From assembly GCA_016801885.1 (NCBI GenBank), contig CM028895.1, positions 12,548,001-12,612,000 on the forward strand: a stretch of 64,000 bases of DNA, read 5' to 3'. The position numbers and the translations under genes are program-made. Every line of letters begins with the position of its first letter. Position 1 is the first letter of the stretch. A model generated the notes under the pieces. It saw only the letters and a program-made list of their open reading frames with translations. It ran no database searches and was not told where the DNA came from. The stretch comes from Toxotes chatareus (Eukaryota > Chordata > Actinopteri > Toxotidae). Positions 23,340 through 36,559 of the stretch are shown here, in pieces.

Positions 23340-24850
23340 TGTCTTTTATCTTAAACAGAAGAAGAGGACAGAGAGAAGGAGAGCGAATAAGACGGTGAGG
23401 GACAGACAGAGACAGGCAAAGAGATCTGATGAGAGGGGCCTGAAGGGATGGAGAGGTGATTAAGATCTGACTGTTTGTCAGGAAAGAGAAGAAGATGACA
23501 GAGAGGCAGTGGGTGAGAGAAGTGAAAATGTCTCATCTTCTGTCTCTCTGTCACTCCATTCCTCCCTCTTTACCTTCTCCCCTCTCCCACCCACTCTTTC
23601 CTCACTCTGCTAATCTTCTTTCATCTTCTCATTTCCTCCCTACCTTTTTTCTTCTTTCCTCTTCTCATTGTCACCCCCTGTTCTCCTTCCTCTTCTTCCT
23701 CTCCTACATATTTAATATGCATTCATCTGTTACCAGATCTGTTGTGTCATAAAACAGCAAATTACCTCATCTGCCTCATCTCTCTTTTCTTCCATCTGGA
23801 AGAAAAGAGAGATGAGGCAGATGAGGCAAATTACCTCATCTGCCTCATCTCTCTTTTCTTCCATCTCCTTCCTCCATTACTGCGCTGCCATCCACTCCTT
23901 TCTTTCATTTCCTCTCCTTCTACTCTCGTCTCGTCTCCATCTCCACCTTGTGTCTTTTCTCCATGCAACGTTTCTCTCCTTAGCTCTCCTTCCCATTCCT
24001 CCCTCGACTCTGCTGGCCTGTTATCTCTCTCGCTTGCCTCCTCCCTTCCTCAGTCTCATCCTTCCCTCCCTCATTCCCTCGGTGCTTTGGCTGAGAGTTT
24101 TCACTTGGTTCTGTGACCTTTAAAAAACTGCTGATCAAATTCTGCTGCTCATCCCATTATAGACGACAGAGGGGGGGTGAAGGGAAGGAGCTGAGGTCAG
24201 ACCGGGTACGGTGAGACAGATAGCGAGAAGAAGAAGCTGGAGAAAGACATGGTAGAGGAGAGGAGGTATGGAAAGCAGCAGGGATGGAGTGGAGAGAAAA
24301 ACAGGCAGAGGAAGTGAGAAAATGTCCAACAAACACTTTATGAGTCAGAGAGGGAGCATCACGACTAAGGAGCAACATCCAAGCAAATCAGGCACACATC
24401 AAGGTAAATATGTGCCCTTGTTTTTCCCTCCTTGGCTTTTACTCCAAAACCATAATTTTCTTCTGTTTCTGTAATCATCATAAACTTTATTCTCCTAATA
24501 AAACTCCAAAGCAATCGTGGTTTACTGTTAACTTAATTAAGGCCGCCTGCCTGTGCAGTATCCCACTGTGTACAGCAAAAGCATTCTCCTATCGATTCAG
24601 TTCACACAACGATCAATTCATCTCCATTGGAGGCTATTAGGGACCATTTGTGGCTACTTAGGGCTCAGAGAGAGAGGACAGGCAGCAGGGAAGATGGGGC
24701 GAGAGGGGAAAAGATAAAAGGGCGTAGGGAAAAGAAGGAAGGGAGGGAAAGCGAAAGAGTGGGAGCATGTGGCAGAGAAGGAAAGAGGGAGATGGAGGAA
24801 GGGCAGAGATGGAAAGAGACAATGATGATCAAAGGTGAAAATCTCTCCAT
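23340..24850. repeat. alternating purine-rich and pyrimidine-rich domain
   Basis: The plus strand is purine-rich at about 23350-23520, pyrimidine-rich at about 23540-24110, and purine-rich again at about 24165-24330 and 24660-24825. The blocks consist of GAGA/GGAAGG or TCTC/CTTCC runs. All open frames here are Ser/Leu/Pro or Glu/Arg low-complexity translations and are not genes. Confidence 0.7.
23758..23866. repeat. direct-inverted-direct 29-bp arm structure (palindromic triplication)
   Basis: A 29-nt segment at 23765-23793 (starts CCTCATCTGCC, ends TTTTCTTCC) is followed after a 4-nt spacer by its exact reverse complement at 23798-23826. After a 7-nt spacer it recurs in direct orientation at 23834-23862. 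The direct copies extend to 40 identical bases (23758-23797 and 23827-23866), so the period is 69 bp. Either neighbouring pair can form a 29-bp perfect hairpin. The perfection suggests a recent event. Confidence 0.93.
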
Positions 24851-25499
24851 TAAATATCCAATTTCCCCCATCCAGGCCCACTCATTGTCATCACAACTAT
24901 TCAATCATATCTGTAATAGCCATAATGTCCTTATTCACTCAGCTATAGATAGACTGCACACAACTCCAACTGAGAGTTCCACTTAAATTAACATTACAGG
25001 ATGGCCATTAGGCTGGTATACTTAGGGCTGTGGTCATAAACCTTATAACACTGCTTCCATGGGAATAGGCACTGGTATAATACTTGTGACTCATACAGCT
25101 GATGGTTACCTTGGCATGAGCAGACTGAACTTTCCAGAGAGTTGTGTTAAGCTCCTTCTGAGCTCTGTGGTACACCTTTCAAATTTCCTGATCTTAAGAG
25201 CTTTCTAGGCTGATGAAGGAGACTATCAAGATATGGTTTAATATTTTTTTTATGTGCTAACATTTCATCACTTGGCTCTACAGCTCTACATGTTGAGGTG
25301 AGGCAGAAAAAAATACACCCACATTAATATGGGTGTTTGAAAACGACTCTGGGAAAGAACCAATGTTTCGTGGCTAGAACTAAAATGTGTGTCGGAATCT
25401 ATAACTTTGGCTATTTCCAAACCCAGTAAAAACACTTACACAGGAATTTCATTTTGACAGGAAAAAAAAGAAGGGAAGCTTTAAAGGCACACTTCTTAG

Positions 25500-25960
25500 T
25501 TTTGTGTCTGAAGTGAAGAGCAAACATTAAGCCTTGATCAGAGGACCTTAGAGATCTAATGGTATAAGGCTGAAGGATATCTCTAACAGTGGGCAGAGCT
25601 CTAAAAATTATCACACAGAGATTGAACTGAATTCTAAATTTGATGGGAAGCCAATGTAGAGGTCAAGATGGACGTGACATGAAATGTTTAAGTGCCAGGT
25701 TATGTTTGAAAAGAACTGGTTTGTATGCCGTCATCTGACCCACAAGAGTGTTGGTGGCTGTTCCAAACAGCCACACTGGAAGAGGGGGTGAAATGGTAGT
25801 GATTTCCAAAGCTGTTTGACCATCCAGCAAACACTCCTGATGGCCTGTCCTGGCCCCTTAAGAGGATCTGGTCAAAAGCTTTGTGGCAGCATTTTTGATC
25901 ATTTGAAAACAAGGTGGCCCAGAAGTGAAAAAGGATTTACAGATGACTAGATGTGACACA
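25500..25960 (+). repeat. interspersed repeat, family R4, copy 1
   Basis: Ordered blocks: CTTGATCAGAGGACCTTAGA, GGGCAGAGCTCTAAAA, TGAATTCTAAATTTGATGGG, AAGCCAATGTAGAGGTCAAG. The middle part parallels 28590-28650 (CAATTCTATATTTGACTGGT, AGCCAGTGGAGGG). I recognise the block order as a common teleost repeat. Class not assigned. No intact open frame. Confidence 0.5.
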
Positions 25961-28504
25961 ATAAACCTAAGTATACAATATTCCTTATCTGGAAAAATCA
26001 GGGATGAATCGAACAATCCACATGCTGGTCGAAAGAAACCCAGGTCAAAGCTGACACCTAAGAAGCAATCTCATCTAAAGCTGTTTTTCTTTGGGCTGTA
26101 TCATGGCAGAAAAGATCTACTGTTGCAATTTGCACCTTATCTGTTAATTGTTCACACCGCCTTCCAGGAAATTAACTAAGTGTTGTTATCATGCAGCAGT
26201 GTCTTGTTTTTTCCCCCTCTTAGAAAGTACCAAAGTTCTTATTAATTACTTAGGTTAGGTGGTCTTAGGTGGTCTTAGATTAAAACTGGACATTATCTAT
26301 TAAATACTATGCGTCAAAGAAAGATTACTGGAAACAGGAGACAGCACATTGTGCTGTACACTGCAATGTGTTGTGGGAAATGGTAACAGTGATGATCAGT
26401 ACAGCTCATGAATTTTCACTCACTATAAAATTGATCTGATTAACTCAACAGGTCAAAAGTTGCGGGTCGAAACACGGGTCAAAATGTGTAGAGGGTAGAA
26501 ACTAACAGCACCTCAATCCACTGAAAAAGGTTCAAGGCCAGTGACTTCAGGCAGTTTCTGCACCAGAGTTCGAATGGCACTGATCTGGCCTGCCCAGACA
26601 AACTGAAGTATTGCTGCACATGCTCCAGGCTCCAGATGAATTGGAGCTCAGTGTGAATGTACCCAGAACACACCAATGAAATTCAAACTTAAACTATTTA
26701 CACTAGATGGCCCCTTATAGTAGGTGCATACCCTTAACGAAGCCATTATTTCAAGGGGACAGGACACATTATTGCCTTTACATTAAGAAGATTGAAAGTT
26801 TACATGTCATTTAACAATCCAAAGAATTTATACAATGTGAAAGTATACATAGGTCCTTGCAGTTTCTATGAACTGTCTTTATGTAGCTGTCAGGAAAGAC
26901 CATCAGTCATAATTAAAGTACACTGCATGAGTGGCCAATATCTGATCTCAAAAGTATTGGCCCCAACAAACCAGTCTAAATCAGCACTTGTCACACCTCA
27001 TAGATGCCTGTCCAGATTATATGCATTTGGTTAATCTGTTTTGCACTTCTGTTGGCCTGTCAGTTTTTATATATCTGGCTGCCATGGCTATCAACAGATG
27101 GAAAGAGCGGATGGAGGCAGTGTTAGCCAGTTAGCAACACCCTGTAAGTACCCTGATGTGCCATGTGGAACAACTGAGATGGATCGAGATGGCAGTGTGT
27201 TAATGAAAGCTATGCTGTAGAGGACCAGACGTAGGCTGTCATTATGGTCACTCATCTCCATGCTCCAGCTCTAGGCAGACTACTTAGAAATATGATGAGC
27301 AACTGCTGGCCCGCAGGCAAAATTCAGTTTCTCGCCTAATTTGCAACAATAAGACCCAGCACCTGAACAAATTGTAACTACAATTCAGGTCCCATGGACG
27401 TCCGACATATTTAAATGAAATGTCACTGGAAAGGCTGACAGACAGACCTAACGTAAATCTTATTTCTACTACCTAACCAGAAATGCCACGGAGGGAATTC
27501 CCTTTCACTGTTACTGTGTCTGCTTCTCTTCTCCTGGTCCTTTTGTCGTTTTTTTTTTTTTTTCTCAACTTAGAGTGGCACTGGCAAAGTGCTGCGATGC
27601 TGGAACATGCTCAGTTCGTTCTCACTTCAAACAAGTGCAATAGCATCATGGTGCCACATGTTGAGAGGCTTTTTCAAGGTAGACAACATGATTTCACCTA
27701 TTAACTCAATGGGCTGTGCTGTGTTCGGACCATTGACTTAAAAGATGACGTTGCCAGAGGTTCCACTTTACACTGAAATAACCTACTGTATGCTGAAAGA
27801 TTTGTATTCCCTCTACGCTACTTTGGATAAAAGCCATTAAATAAATGGTATGTCTTGTGTTTTGCTGGTCCCATCATGGTTTGTTGAATACCACTTGGTC
27901 TTGAGAGTCATTAACACAGCTGTATCTTTGTCTGATAATAAAGAAGGGTAAGACTTGTATCAGAATAATAACAAAAATAACTCAACTAACATTTCAGGAT
28001 ACAGTAGCTCTTATTTTTATGACACTGCCATTAATACCAATAACACATCATTCTGCCAATGCAGCCTCTGTATTTGTCACTCACTGCCTCTTCTCTCTGT
28101 CCCTCTCTCCCGCCAAGAGCACCATGGATCCATTTCACATCTCCTTGTGAATTAACTATAGTGATTAATATTCCTAGGAAACATTTCTTTATGTAAACGT
28201 GGCATTTAAATGCCAGAAACACCGACTAATCAGTTTGGTATTTCAACAGATCTTCCCTCTCTGTCTGTGTCTGTCCACCCCTCTGTCTCTATCTATTTCT
28301 GCCAATGCTCTTTTGTGTTCTGTCAGCTGGATGCTGCTTTCTCTGCCTGGAAACAACAATGGAAAAAAAAAAATCTGGCTGAAATCCTGCTTTTGTCATT
28401 CAAATTTCTTCACTTCTTTTTTATTTTTTTGTCTTTTACTGTGCAAGAAAAAAATAAATAGATAAATAACTCTAAAAAGATAAATAAGAACTATTTTAAT
28501 TTTA

Positions 28505-28820
28505 CAATAAAATTTGAGGGGACTCAATGGCATAAAGTTGGGTCTAGAGAAGATCTGACAATGAGAGGCACGCTGTTCAACGGTCCGAGGGAATCAGTGG
28601 AAACTTAAAATCAATTCTATATTTGACTGGTAGCCAGTGGAGGGAGACCAGTACACAGGAGATCTGGTCTCTTGGGACCAGGAGTCTCGCTGCTTCATTT
28701 TGTATCATCTGTAGGAAGGACAGGGAAGACTCACTGACACCCGAATAAAGGGACTTGCAGCAGTTGAGACATCAGATAATAAAAGCATGTAAAACAGTCT
28801 CCAGATCTCCAAAAGAAAGA
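28505..28820 (+). repeat. interspersed repeat, family R4, copy 2
   Basis: Contains AATTCTATATTTGACTGGTA, a GACCAGGAGTCTCGCTGC block, TGTATCATCTGTAGGAAGGA, GACACCCGAATAAAGGGACT and AGTCTCCAGATCTCC in order. These are recognisable pieces of the same teleost repeat family as the copy at about 25500-25960, here covering more of the right-hand part. Non-coding. Confidence 0.55.
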
Positions 28821-31189
28821 GAAGGTTTTATCTTTGCTATTGACGTTATGTGGAAAAAGCCACTGCTAATGGCGGAATTTTAACTGTTTGTGTTTTACCG
28901 AAGAATAAAAGATAGACAGAGACCCCAGGAAATTACCAGGGAATTGTCAGAACCGATAAGAAAATCTTCTATATCTGAAACTGTACAAAGTTCACCATTT
29001 GGGAGGAACCATTGTGCTATTAGGTTTGTATTCTACATGGAGAGTGGAAGTTCACACACACACACTATGTTTGCCTAACATCTGTTTTCTCTCTTTCATG
29101 GGACCAGTTGTGGTGGCAGTAAGTAACCAGACTAGGGTAGTATCAGGAATGTCTGACACCATTGATTCCTCTGTGAAATTAACTGCAAACATGTTAATAA
29201 ACTGTCGGCAGAATGCACACCACTGACAGTCACATATAATCTAATCCAAAATGTAGTAACACTAACAGGAGCTACACACTGTATCTGGTTGCACTTGGTG
29301 ACAAACTGCTACAAAATATGTAACACAGAAAAAGTAGCTAATTTGGGATTTTAATCTGTCGTGACTATCGCTAACCTAAATTGGAATTCAGCCGACCTTG
29401 CATGAATGCACAGTAACTGTAACTTAACGAGCTAGTTTTCTTGGTTACCTCAACTCTACTGCAATCAGTAGATATTTCCACAAAAAAATTGCAGTGTTAA
29501 ATGCAGAAAATGAATGTAGGGGTCGCTACCCTGACAGAAAATTCTTTCTTCTCTTTGATACAATTTAGACCAAATAAATACACTAGACAAAACAAACAAC
29601 CAGTATACATAAACTGATTTCTTCGCATGAATTTTAAATTCGGCTGGTATCATAAGGGACTAGAGGTTCATTCATCCAATCAAATTAGCTGTAGCTGGTC
29701 AAAAAAGATCTGAGTATAACCTCAAACTGTGAAGCACAATTAATGGCATGTCCCCATCCCCAAACACAGACAGAGGGAGGGTTATTTATAGCAGTGGCAT
29801 CTGAATGGTGCACACACAATAGTACACCCACAAGCATTCACAGCTACACAAACCCAAATACACACGGTTAAGCATGCACACAAAACAAAGCCAGACAACA
29901 CGGATACGTAAAAATGCACCGACACACACACACACAGGGCTGGAGGACATTCTCTCTCTGCAGACTATCAATCAGATAACATTAGACTGCCTCAAACACA
30001 AATGTGTGTGTGTGTGTGTGTCTCTGTGTGTTGGCCCTGTGCTGATACTGAGCTGAATATGTCATTAGTAATAATTGCAGGTTGCAGCAGAAGCTCTTTA
30101 CAGTTATTTAGCATGATTGACCAACTGATTATGATTAATATCATACATCATCCAAAGAAATGCACCTGTCATTTTCTACCTCTTCCCTCCTTTCTGTCTC
30201 TTCTATGTCTTTGTGCCCCCCCGCCCCCCGTCTGGTCACCCTCTTCCTGATACTCTCTCTCTGCCTTATTAATCAAACTATGTAGTAGCAAATTTAATGT
30301 CTTTGATGGAAAGCTTGTCCATCTGTTTGTCTCCCTGCTGCATCCTTTGAAAACCTCCTCAATCAGTCTGTCAGATTTCTTTCTTTTTCCTTTTTTTTTT
30401 TTTGGCCAGACCAAAGACACGGTGACATTATCAGAGGAAAGCAGAAAGAGTGAAATGCTCAGTTTTGTCTCAATACGTTTTATCGGCTCTGCCACTTTGA
30501 TCTAAACTGGACCGATTTTGACAAAGGCACAAGACAGAAAGATACAACAGAGATGGACTGAACTCATGGGAGCTACTGATAGGATTAAGCTTACTCAAAT
30601 AAGGAGAAATAGGGGTTGTTTAAATTTCCAATCATATTTCTGATACATGTATCAAAACCTCGTGATAGATTTTTTTGGGGGCTGTTAGGGGTAAAACCTT
30701 GTTCTGCCCTGTGGAAACACACGTGGGAATCACTGCAGTAAAGCTACAGTGGTTTCAATCAGATTTCAGGAATTACACAATTTGTGCACACAGTTTTGTT
30801 TTTCTGCTTTTCCTCACCTGGCTCTGTAATGGCTTGGGCTTCCTCTGCTTATTGCTTTTTCCCTCCTTCTTTATCTTTCAACCCTCCCAGTGGTGCTCCC
30901 TTTCTCTCTTCTCACGCTTTTTTCTTTCCTGTCTCACAAACCCCTCTCCTCTGTTTTGTTTTTTGCTTCTCTTTTTTTTTTTTTTACCCCCCCCCCATGT
31001 TCTGGTCTTTCCTCCTTCTCTCCTCTACCATTTCTTCTTCTCCTCTTCCTTTACAATTGCTATGAGCTGTTTTTTCCCTCGCCTTCTTGCCTCCGCTTCC
31101 ATTATCTTTCTTTCCTTGTCTCTCCTCCTCTCACCCCACGCCTCCGTCCTTCCCTCCCTCACTTAATCGGTTTCTGTGTTACTATGCAC

Positions 31190-31190
<1 letters not shown>

Positions 31191-31235
<45 letters not shown>
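31191..31235. repeat. (AC)n microsatellite, 45 bp
   Basis: Uninterrupted AC dinucleotides, immediately right of a long pyrimidine-rich tract (about 30830-31170). Confidence 0.97.
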
Positions 31236-31239
<4 letters not shown>

Positions 31240-31594
31240 CATCTCTCCTCAGTCAGTCTGTAAATGAATTATCAGCCCACCAATGGTTTTCTGTTCGTAC
31301 ACTCTTATATCTTAATGGTGGATCTATGCAGGCAGTGCTTTTATGAGAATAAAATGTGTGTGTTTGAGAGACAGATTGTGTGTGTGTAAGTGTGTGCGCT
31401 TGTTAGAAAGAGGGGGGTTCAACTGCTGCATGATAAATAGGAAGTATTAGGAGGCACCTCTATTGTACCCAGGGGCTCTTATTTTTGTGTGTGTGTGTTA
31501 AGTGCATGTCTGTGTGAGGGGTGTGTGTTCGTTTATGAACAATGTAATGGTAGTGCGTGTGGTGTGTGCTTAGTTTAGTAAGTATTTTAAGTGT

Positions 31595-31639
31595 ACGTGT
31601 GGGGGGGGGGTTGTGTGTGTGCGTGTGTGTGTGTGTGAA
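31595..31639. repeat. G-run followed by (GT)n
   Basis: A run of about ten G is followed by TTGTGTGTGTGCGTGTGTGT-type repeats. It belongs to a wider GT-rich stretch at 31360-31640 and a CA-rich stretch at 31720-31770. Confidence 0.9.
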
Positions 31640-32159
31640 GTAGTGGGATATGTAGAGTGGAAATGACACCAGACAAACCCACAGATGGACGCCCAGCGGG
31701 CTAAGAAACATTAAGACTGCACAAACACATTAACACACATTAACACACACACACAGACGCACACACACACAGAATGGTAAGTAGATATTGGCCTCTCTCT
31801 CTCTCTGAACAACCTCATGGGAACCAAATGAAATCAACCACATCATTGGTGGTTGTGGTGTGTGCATCTGTGTCTACATACACGTACAAGAGCAGAACAC
31901 AAGTGAGTGTGTGTTTCACAATTCGAGCTTTCTGGTAAAATGGATTACTTTGACTCAATAAATGATATAAAACATGAAAGGGTGTGATTCATATGTCAGT
32001 TTATTGTATCTGAGAACTGACTGCAGCTTGAAAACAGTCAGGTAGACTTTCTAAACATAAGCTGTTTCCCAAAAATGCTTCAGCTCCTTCAGTAAGTCAG
32101 GAGACAATAGCATCAGAGTGGTTTATTGTGTCTGGGTTGTAGGCCAAGACTACATTAAC

Positions 32160-32560
32160 TTTGTGTCCCAGGCTGAATGGGCGACATGAAAAGAAGCTGT
32201 GGTGTCCCAGCTGACAATGAACTGCGGGCCAACTTTGTCACCTTATTTAAATGAGCTTCATTGTGCTTGCAGCGCTCATAGCATCAATGGGCGCCAGGCG
32301 CTTTATTTCCTCCTGCTCACTGTTATGAAGCAGAAAATGTGGCCATATTTCCATAATATTACTCTGGGTGCTATCGTTGAGGCCACATTGCTGATCGCCC
32401 ATTCACTGTCAGTGGAGCACATCCAGCCAGCACTTGCTCCCGGTGCATGTGGACATGAAGGCTCGTCTGTGTGTTTACTGTACAAAAACGCCCACGAGCA
32501 GATTGCACTTAAGCCAATTATGACGCTGTAAATCTGGAAGCCTCCGCAGCTTTCCCATCA
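32160..32560. other. complex non-repetitive block, candidate conserved non-coding element
   Basis: About 400 bp of balanced, high-complexity sequence within repeat-rich intron 1, with no microsatellite or low-complexity run. It includes TTATTTAAATGAGCTTCATT and GGGCGCCAGGCGC. Both strands stay open for 60-110 codons, which is common for evenly composed DNA. No splice-site pair frames the plus-strand frame, and the peptide resembles nothing I know. Regulatory identity is inference and would need cross-species alignment. Confidence 0.3.
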
Positions 32561-33582
32561 GCAGACTACCTGCTACTACACACAAAACAGACATCGTTCT
32601 CCAATAAGGTCAAACATGTTTATAGTTCAGGGTTAAGCTGAACTAGCCTGATCTCTGCTTCCTTGCATACTTGGCCTGGTTTTCAGTACAGAGCCAGTGT
32701 GAGTCTCCTGTAGCTCACTCATTATGTCTACAAATCCTTAATTTACCAATGATTTCTTTTATACATGGTAGCTGGCGTAGCTTCACAGGAACTGATTTAT
32801 TTGTGGGACCTGCAGGTGTTTACTGAGTCATGACAAGATGAAATCAGAGCAGTAACAAAAAAGGACACCGATCAATAAACTGATATTCTATCTTAGGGCT
32901 GCAGCTTGGGATTATTTACAGTATTGATTAATCTGTCAGTTAATTTTTTTTATTCACTGAATAGTCATTTCTGTACTGTTGCATAACAATTCCTTGTTCC
33001 CAGAGCCCAAGATGATGCCTTTATAGTGCTTGTTTTGTCTGACAAAAACATGAAGATATTTGACTTCATTCATAGATATACGGTAAGAAAGCAAGCTGGA
33101 AGAAAGAGGAAATCTATAATGTATTTGCCCAAAAACTGACTTCAACAAATAAACATTTATCATTATCGTTAAATGAGTAGTTGCTTCAGCTGTATATCAT
33201 ATTAAACCCAGTAAAGAAATTTATACGTGTGAGAGTATGTGTGTTTATGTGCACATTGCCGGAGTTGCTACCTACAATACTGTTTGTGTGGTCCTCCAAA
33301 TGCTCTTACTGTAATGTGATTTATCAGCCACTTCAATCCAGCAAGAGTGTGCGTGAATGTGTGTGTCGGTCTTTGTGTGTTTCAGCATCTGTGCCTGTGT
33401 CCATCCTCCCAAAGCCAAGTTGCCTCCCCGACTGTCACGCTACGTAAAGATAATGCAAAAACAAAAATCCCAGCTTCAGCATTGTCCGCCTGCACCAAAC
33501 AAAAGCTTTTACAAAGTCTCTACTGATGTTTTTTTCTCTCTCTACACAGACAGAGAGAAAAACAGAAAGAACAAGTGTATGT

Positions 33583-33586
<4 letters not shown>

Positions 33587-33614
<28 letters not shown>
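33587..33614. repeat. (GT)14 microsatellite
   Basis: Uninterrupted GT dinucleotides in intron 1. Confidence 0.95.
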
Positions 33615-33618
<4 letters not shown>

Positions 33619-36029
33619 TTGTTTTTCATTAAGTTAATGGAGGGAATGATGTGGTGGTAAACTTAACTGATTTAAAATTAATGTAATTATTGTTATTAAA
33701 ATCTTTGCTCTTCAGTGGGATATGGGCAAGCCTTTGATGCTACACTCTGTGCCTGCTAACTGCTCAGTTTCCTCTTTTAATAATCATAATAAGACTGAAT
33801 CACTAATGTGTAATACCACTCAGCAATAGTGTGGGACGTTTATTAAATTGAAATGTCATTAACACTAAATGGTATGTGTATAGAACATGGATCTGAGAGT
33901 TATAATAAGCTCAGAGGAAATCTTTAAGGTCGAAATTATACTGTTTGTTGGGCTTGTTGCTGTATCTAATAAAAAATTAAACAGACAATATAAACTCACA
34001 CCAGCTTACAGCCTATCAAATTATCAAATGCATTTAATGCTGAGAAGTCACTGACAGCCACATGAATATACACTGGTGTAGTTACACAAATCACTTTCTG
34101 TTAGATTAGTGCAGCTGGTTGCCAACACAACACCGTGATGGGCACATGCAGTGCTCATGGATGAGTTTTATCTTGTTGAGCTGTGTGTAACTATGAATTC
34201 AATATTAGTACTAAGATTTTTGTCAGATGAATTCTGCTGTGCAATGCTGAAATGGTTCCCAAATCACTAACGATAAAGATAACTGCACAGCAAAGCAAAC
34301 TTTAGCAAAGTTACTTTGGTATTGATACTTAATTTAAGGGTTCAGCATGGGGCTCTTCTTTTGTGCTTGGAAAGTTTCAGAGATGTAATTTCTTTTCTTG
34401 AAAATTGGGAGTTAAAAACTAGTGAAATTATTTCCGTGGAGCTGCTTGAGCCCTGCCACACTGACACTGTTAAGAGTAAGAAGAAGCAGCCAATAGTGAA
34501 TTTTTCCTTTACTAAATAATCACACGTTGCTTTCTGTGCACCAACAAGAAGTGCTGCTGCTACTATAAGGACCTATATGTTGTACTGATGGGTGGACTTC
34601 CTTTTATTGAGCCCCAAATTATTACTAGCATTGCTTACAATACAAATCATTAAAAAGAACGTTGATCTAAAGTAGGCAAATTTAGTGTGATCACTTTGCT
34701 CCTGATGATATCCAAAATGGAGGAAGTTATCCAAACTTATTAATAGAATTATTTATAATTTTTTTTAACATCCTCTATCAGAGTTGAAACTGCTGCACAA
34801 AAGAGCAGTGGTTAGCAGACAGTTATGAGACAGGAGTCAGTGATACAAATATGTCTTTTGAATAAACTATCACTTATTTTTCTGTTAGCAACAGAGCTAA
34901 GCTGACAAGCTAACAGGCTACCTAATGAGTGAACAGTTAGCTCGGCAGCTACAGTAGTTCACCAACTAGCCCTGCAAATACAGTCTCTGCATCACCAAAC
35001 ATCTACAAGCAAATCTGTCACAAAGACGAGTGGCCAGGCCCTTAGTGTTTTTTACATCATTGCGTGGTCTGTTTTTGTTCAGTTACTGACAGGAATAAAA
35101 AAGCAACCCAACCACAGCTCTTTACACTACAATTCCTTTAACAGAACTGAGAAAGTCTGAACATACAGGTAACTATACACAGTATGATGCCTAGCACTAG
35201 GACCCAGGGAGTTATTGACTCGACAGGCACAGACACAGAGCTACACATTAGTTAAGTGGCATCTCACCTATCCTGTTGTGCCCTCCTGACTCTGCTGAAA
35301 ACCACACACATACACACACCAGTCTCCATTAGCGTGCTGTTTGCCCTGTCACTGACCTTACATCTGAAACCACACACGGTGACACAGATCACACATTCAT
35401 TCACATGCACAGCGCATCTCTGTACAAAGACGCACTCATATTCATACAGCCCTTACTGATGATTTAGCACAACAAACACACACAGACCTCAGGATGATTC
35501 ATTCCTCACAATCACTTTGAGGGTCACAATCTGCATTTTTAATCAAAAAAACAAGAATCTAAAATAACTTGTGCGCTTGAGTGTTTAAAAAAACACAAAC
35601 CAGTAATTTTGCCAGTCTCATTATTCAAGGAGGCAGCTGTAATGACACACAAGAAAATGTGAGTATGACATTAGAAAAAGAGAATTTTGGACCTTGAGTT
35701 TTTAAACATGCAAAATAGTTTCACATGAATTACGTTCAAGAACTAGTTTGTATTTAGAGAGAAGAACCAGCTTAAACTAAAACTGAACTCCAGCTTCATA
35801 ACTGTCAGTGGATGAGAATTGTTTGTGAGCAGAGACCTGTCCTGTTTCATACAAAGAACATTTTTTTCTTCTGTTCTTGTGGGGAACAAAGTAAGTAAGT
35901 CTGTGCCGAGCCATTGTGCATTTACTACAGAATCAATCTGTTGACACACGGAGCCATTAGATTAAGTGTTAGAGAGACTATTCTTCTTCACAGAGGTGTC
36001 TGTGATTAGAGAAGGCTATGGCAAAGAAG

Positions 36030-36095
36030 TTTTAAAAGGAACAATTTGATGTTTTGGAAAATATGCATATTCACTCTCTTGTCAAAAGTTAGGAG
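36030..36095 (+). mobile_element. MITE-like element fragment, family R1, copy b
   Basis: TTTTAAAAGGAACAATTTGA, TGTTTTGGAAAATATGCATA, then TTCACTCTCTTGTCAAAAGT: the left-end block order of family R1. Only the first ~65 bp are recognisable. Confidence 0.45.
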
Positions 36096-36559
36096 AGCAG
36101 ATTAAAGCCTTTACTGCACCCTAGCAACCACTGTAGTTCAGGTCACCAAAACATGCACCTTTAACACAGGAGACTGGTGTATGTTTTTCATTTCAAACCG
36201 ACAATCAGCTGTATTGCATGACCTTAAGCCAGTGTTTATTACTGTAACCATGACGACGACAGTCCATTAACGTTGACAAAGTACTTATTTTAACCCAAAC
36301 TATGATCTTTTCACAAACCTAACCCAGTTTTTTTTTTTTTGTGCCTTATCCTAACCAAGTCTTGACCATAGCATTTAGTTGTTTGTCGTGCCATCTATCA
36401 AATAAAGCCAAAATTTGAAAAGCATCACCGCTTAAAAGGAGGTTTTCATATTTCAACACAAATGTCCTTTGCTCACTTTTTGTGTGTGTGTCAAAACAAG
36501 CGCTAACTACATCACTTGCGGTAAACACATCTCTAAAGCTTTCCTACCCATCAGCACAT

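Noticed and set aside
23742..24123. Two overlapping 103- and 124-codon plus-strand frames
   Set aside because: Products of pyrimidine-rich DNA and the palindromic triplication. The repeated NYLICLISLFFHL-type segment simply reflects the 69-bp duplication.
30675..31267. Overlapping plus-strand frames of up to 163 codons
   Set aside because: All three frames are open over the same C/T-rich tract and end in the CA repeat. Composition bias explains the lack of stops.
32199..32531. 110-codon plus-strand frame as a nested gene
   Set aside because: No splice-site support, the opposite strand is also open for 60 codons, and the peptide has no recognisable features. Retained only as a candidate non-coding element.
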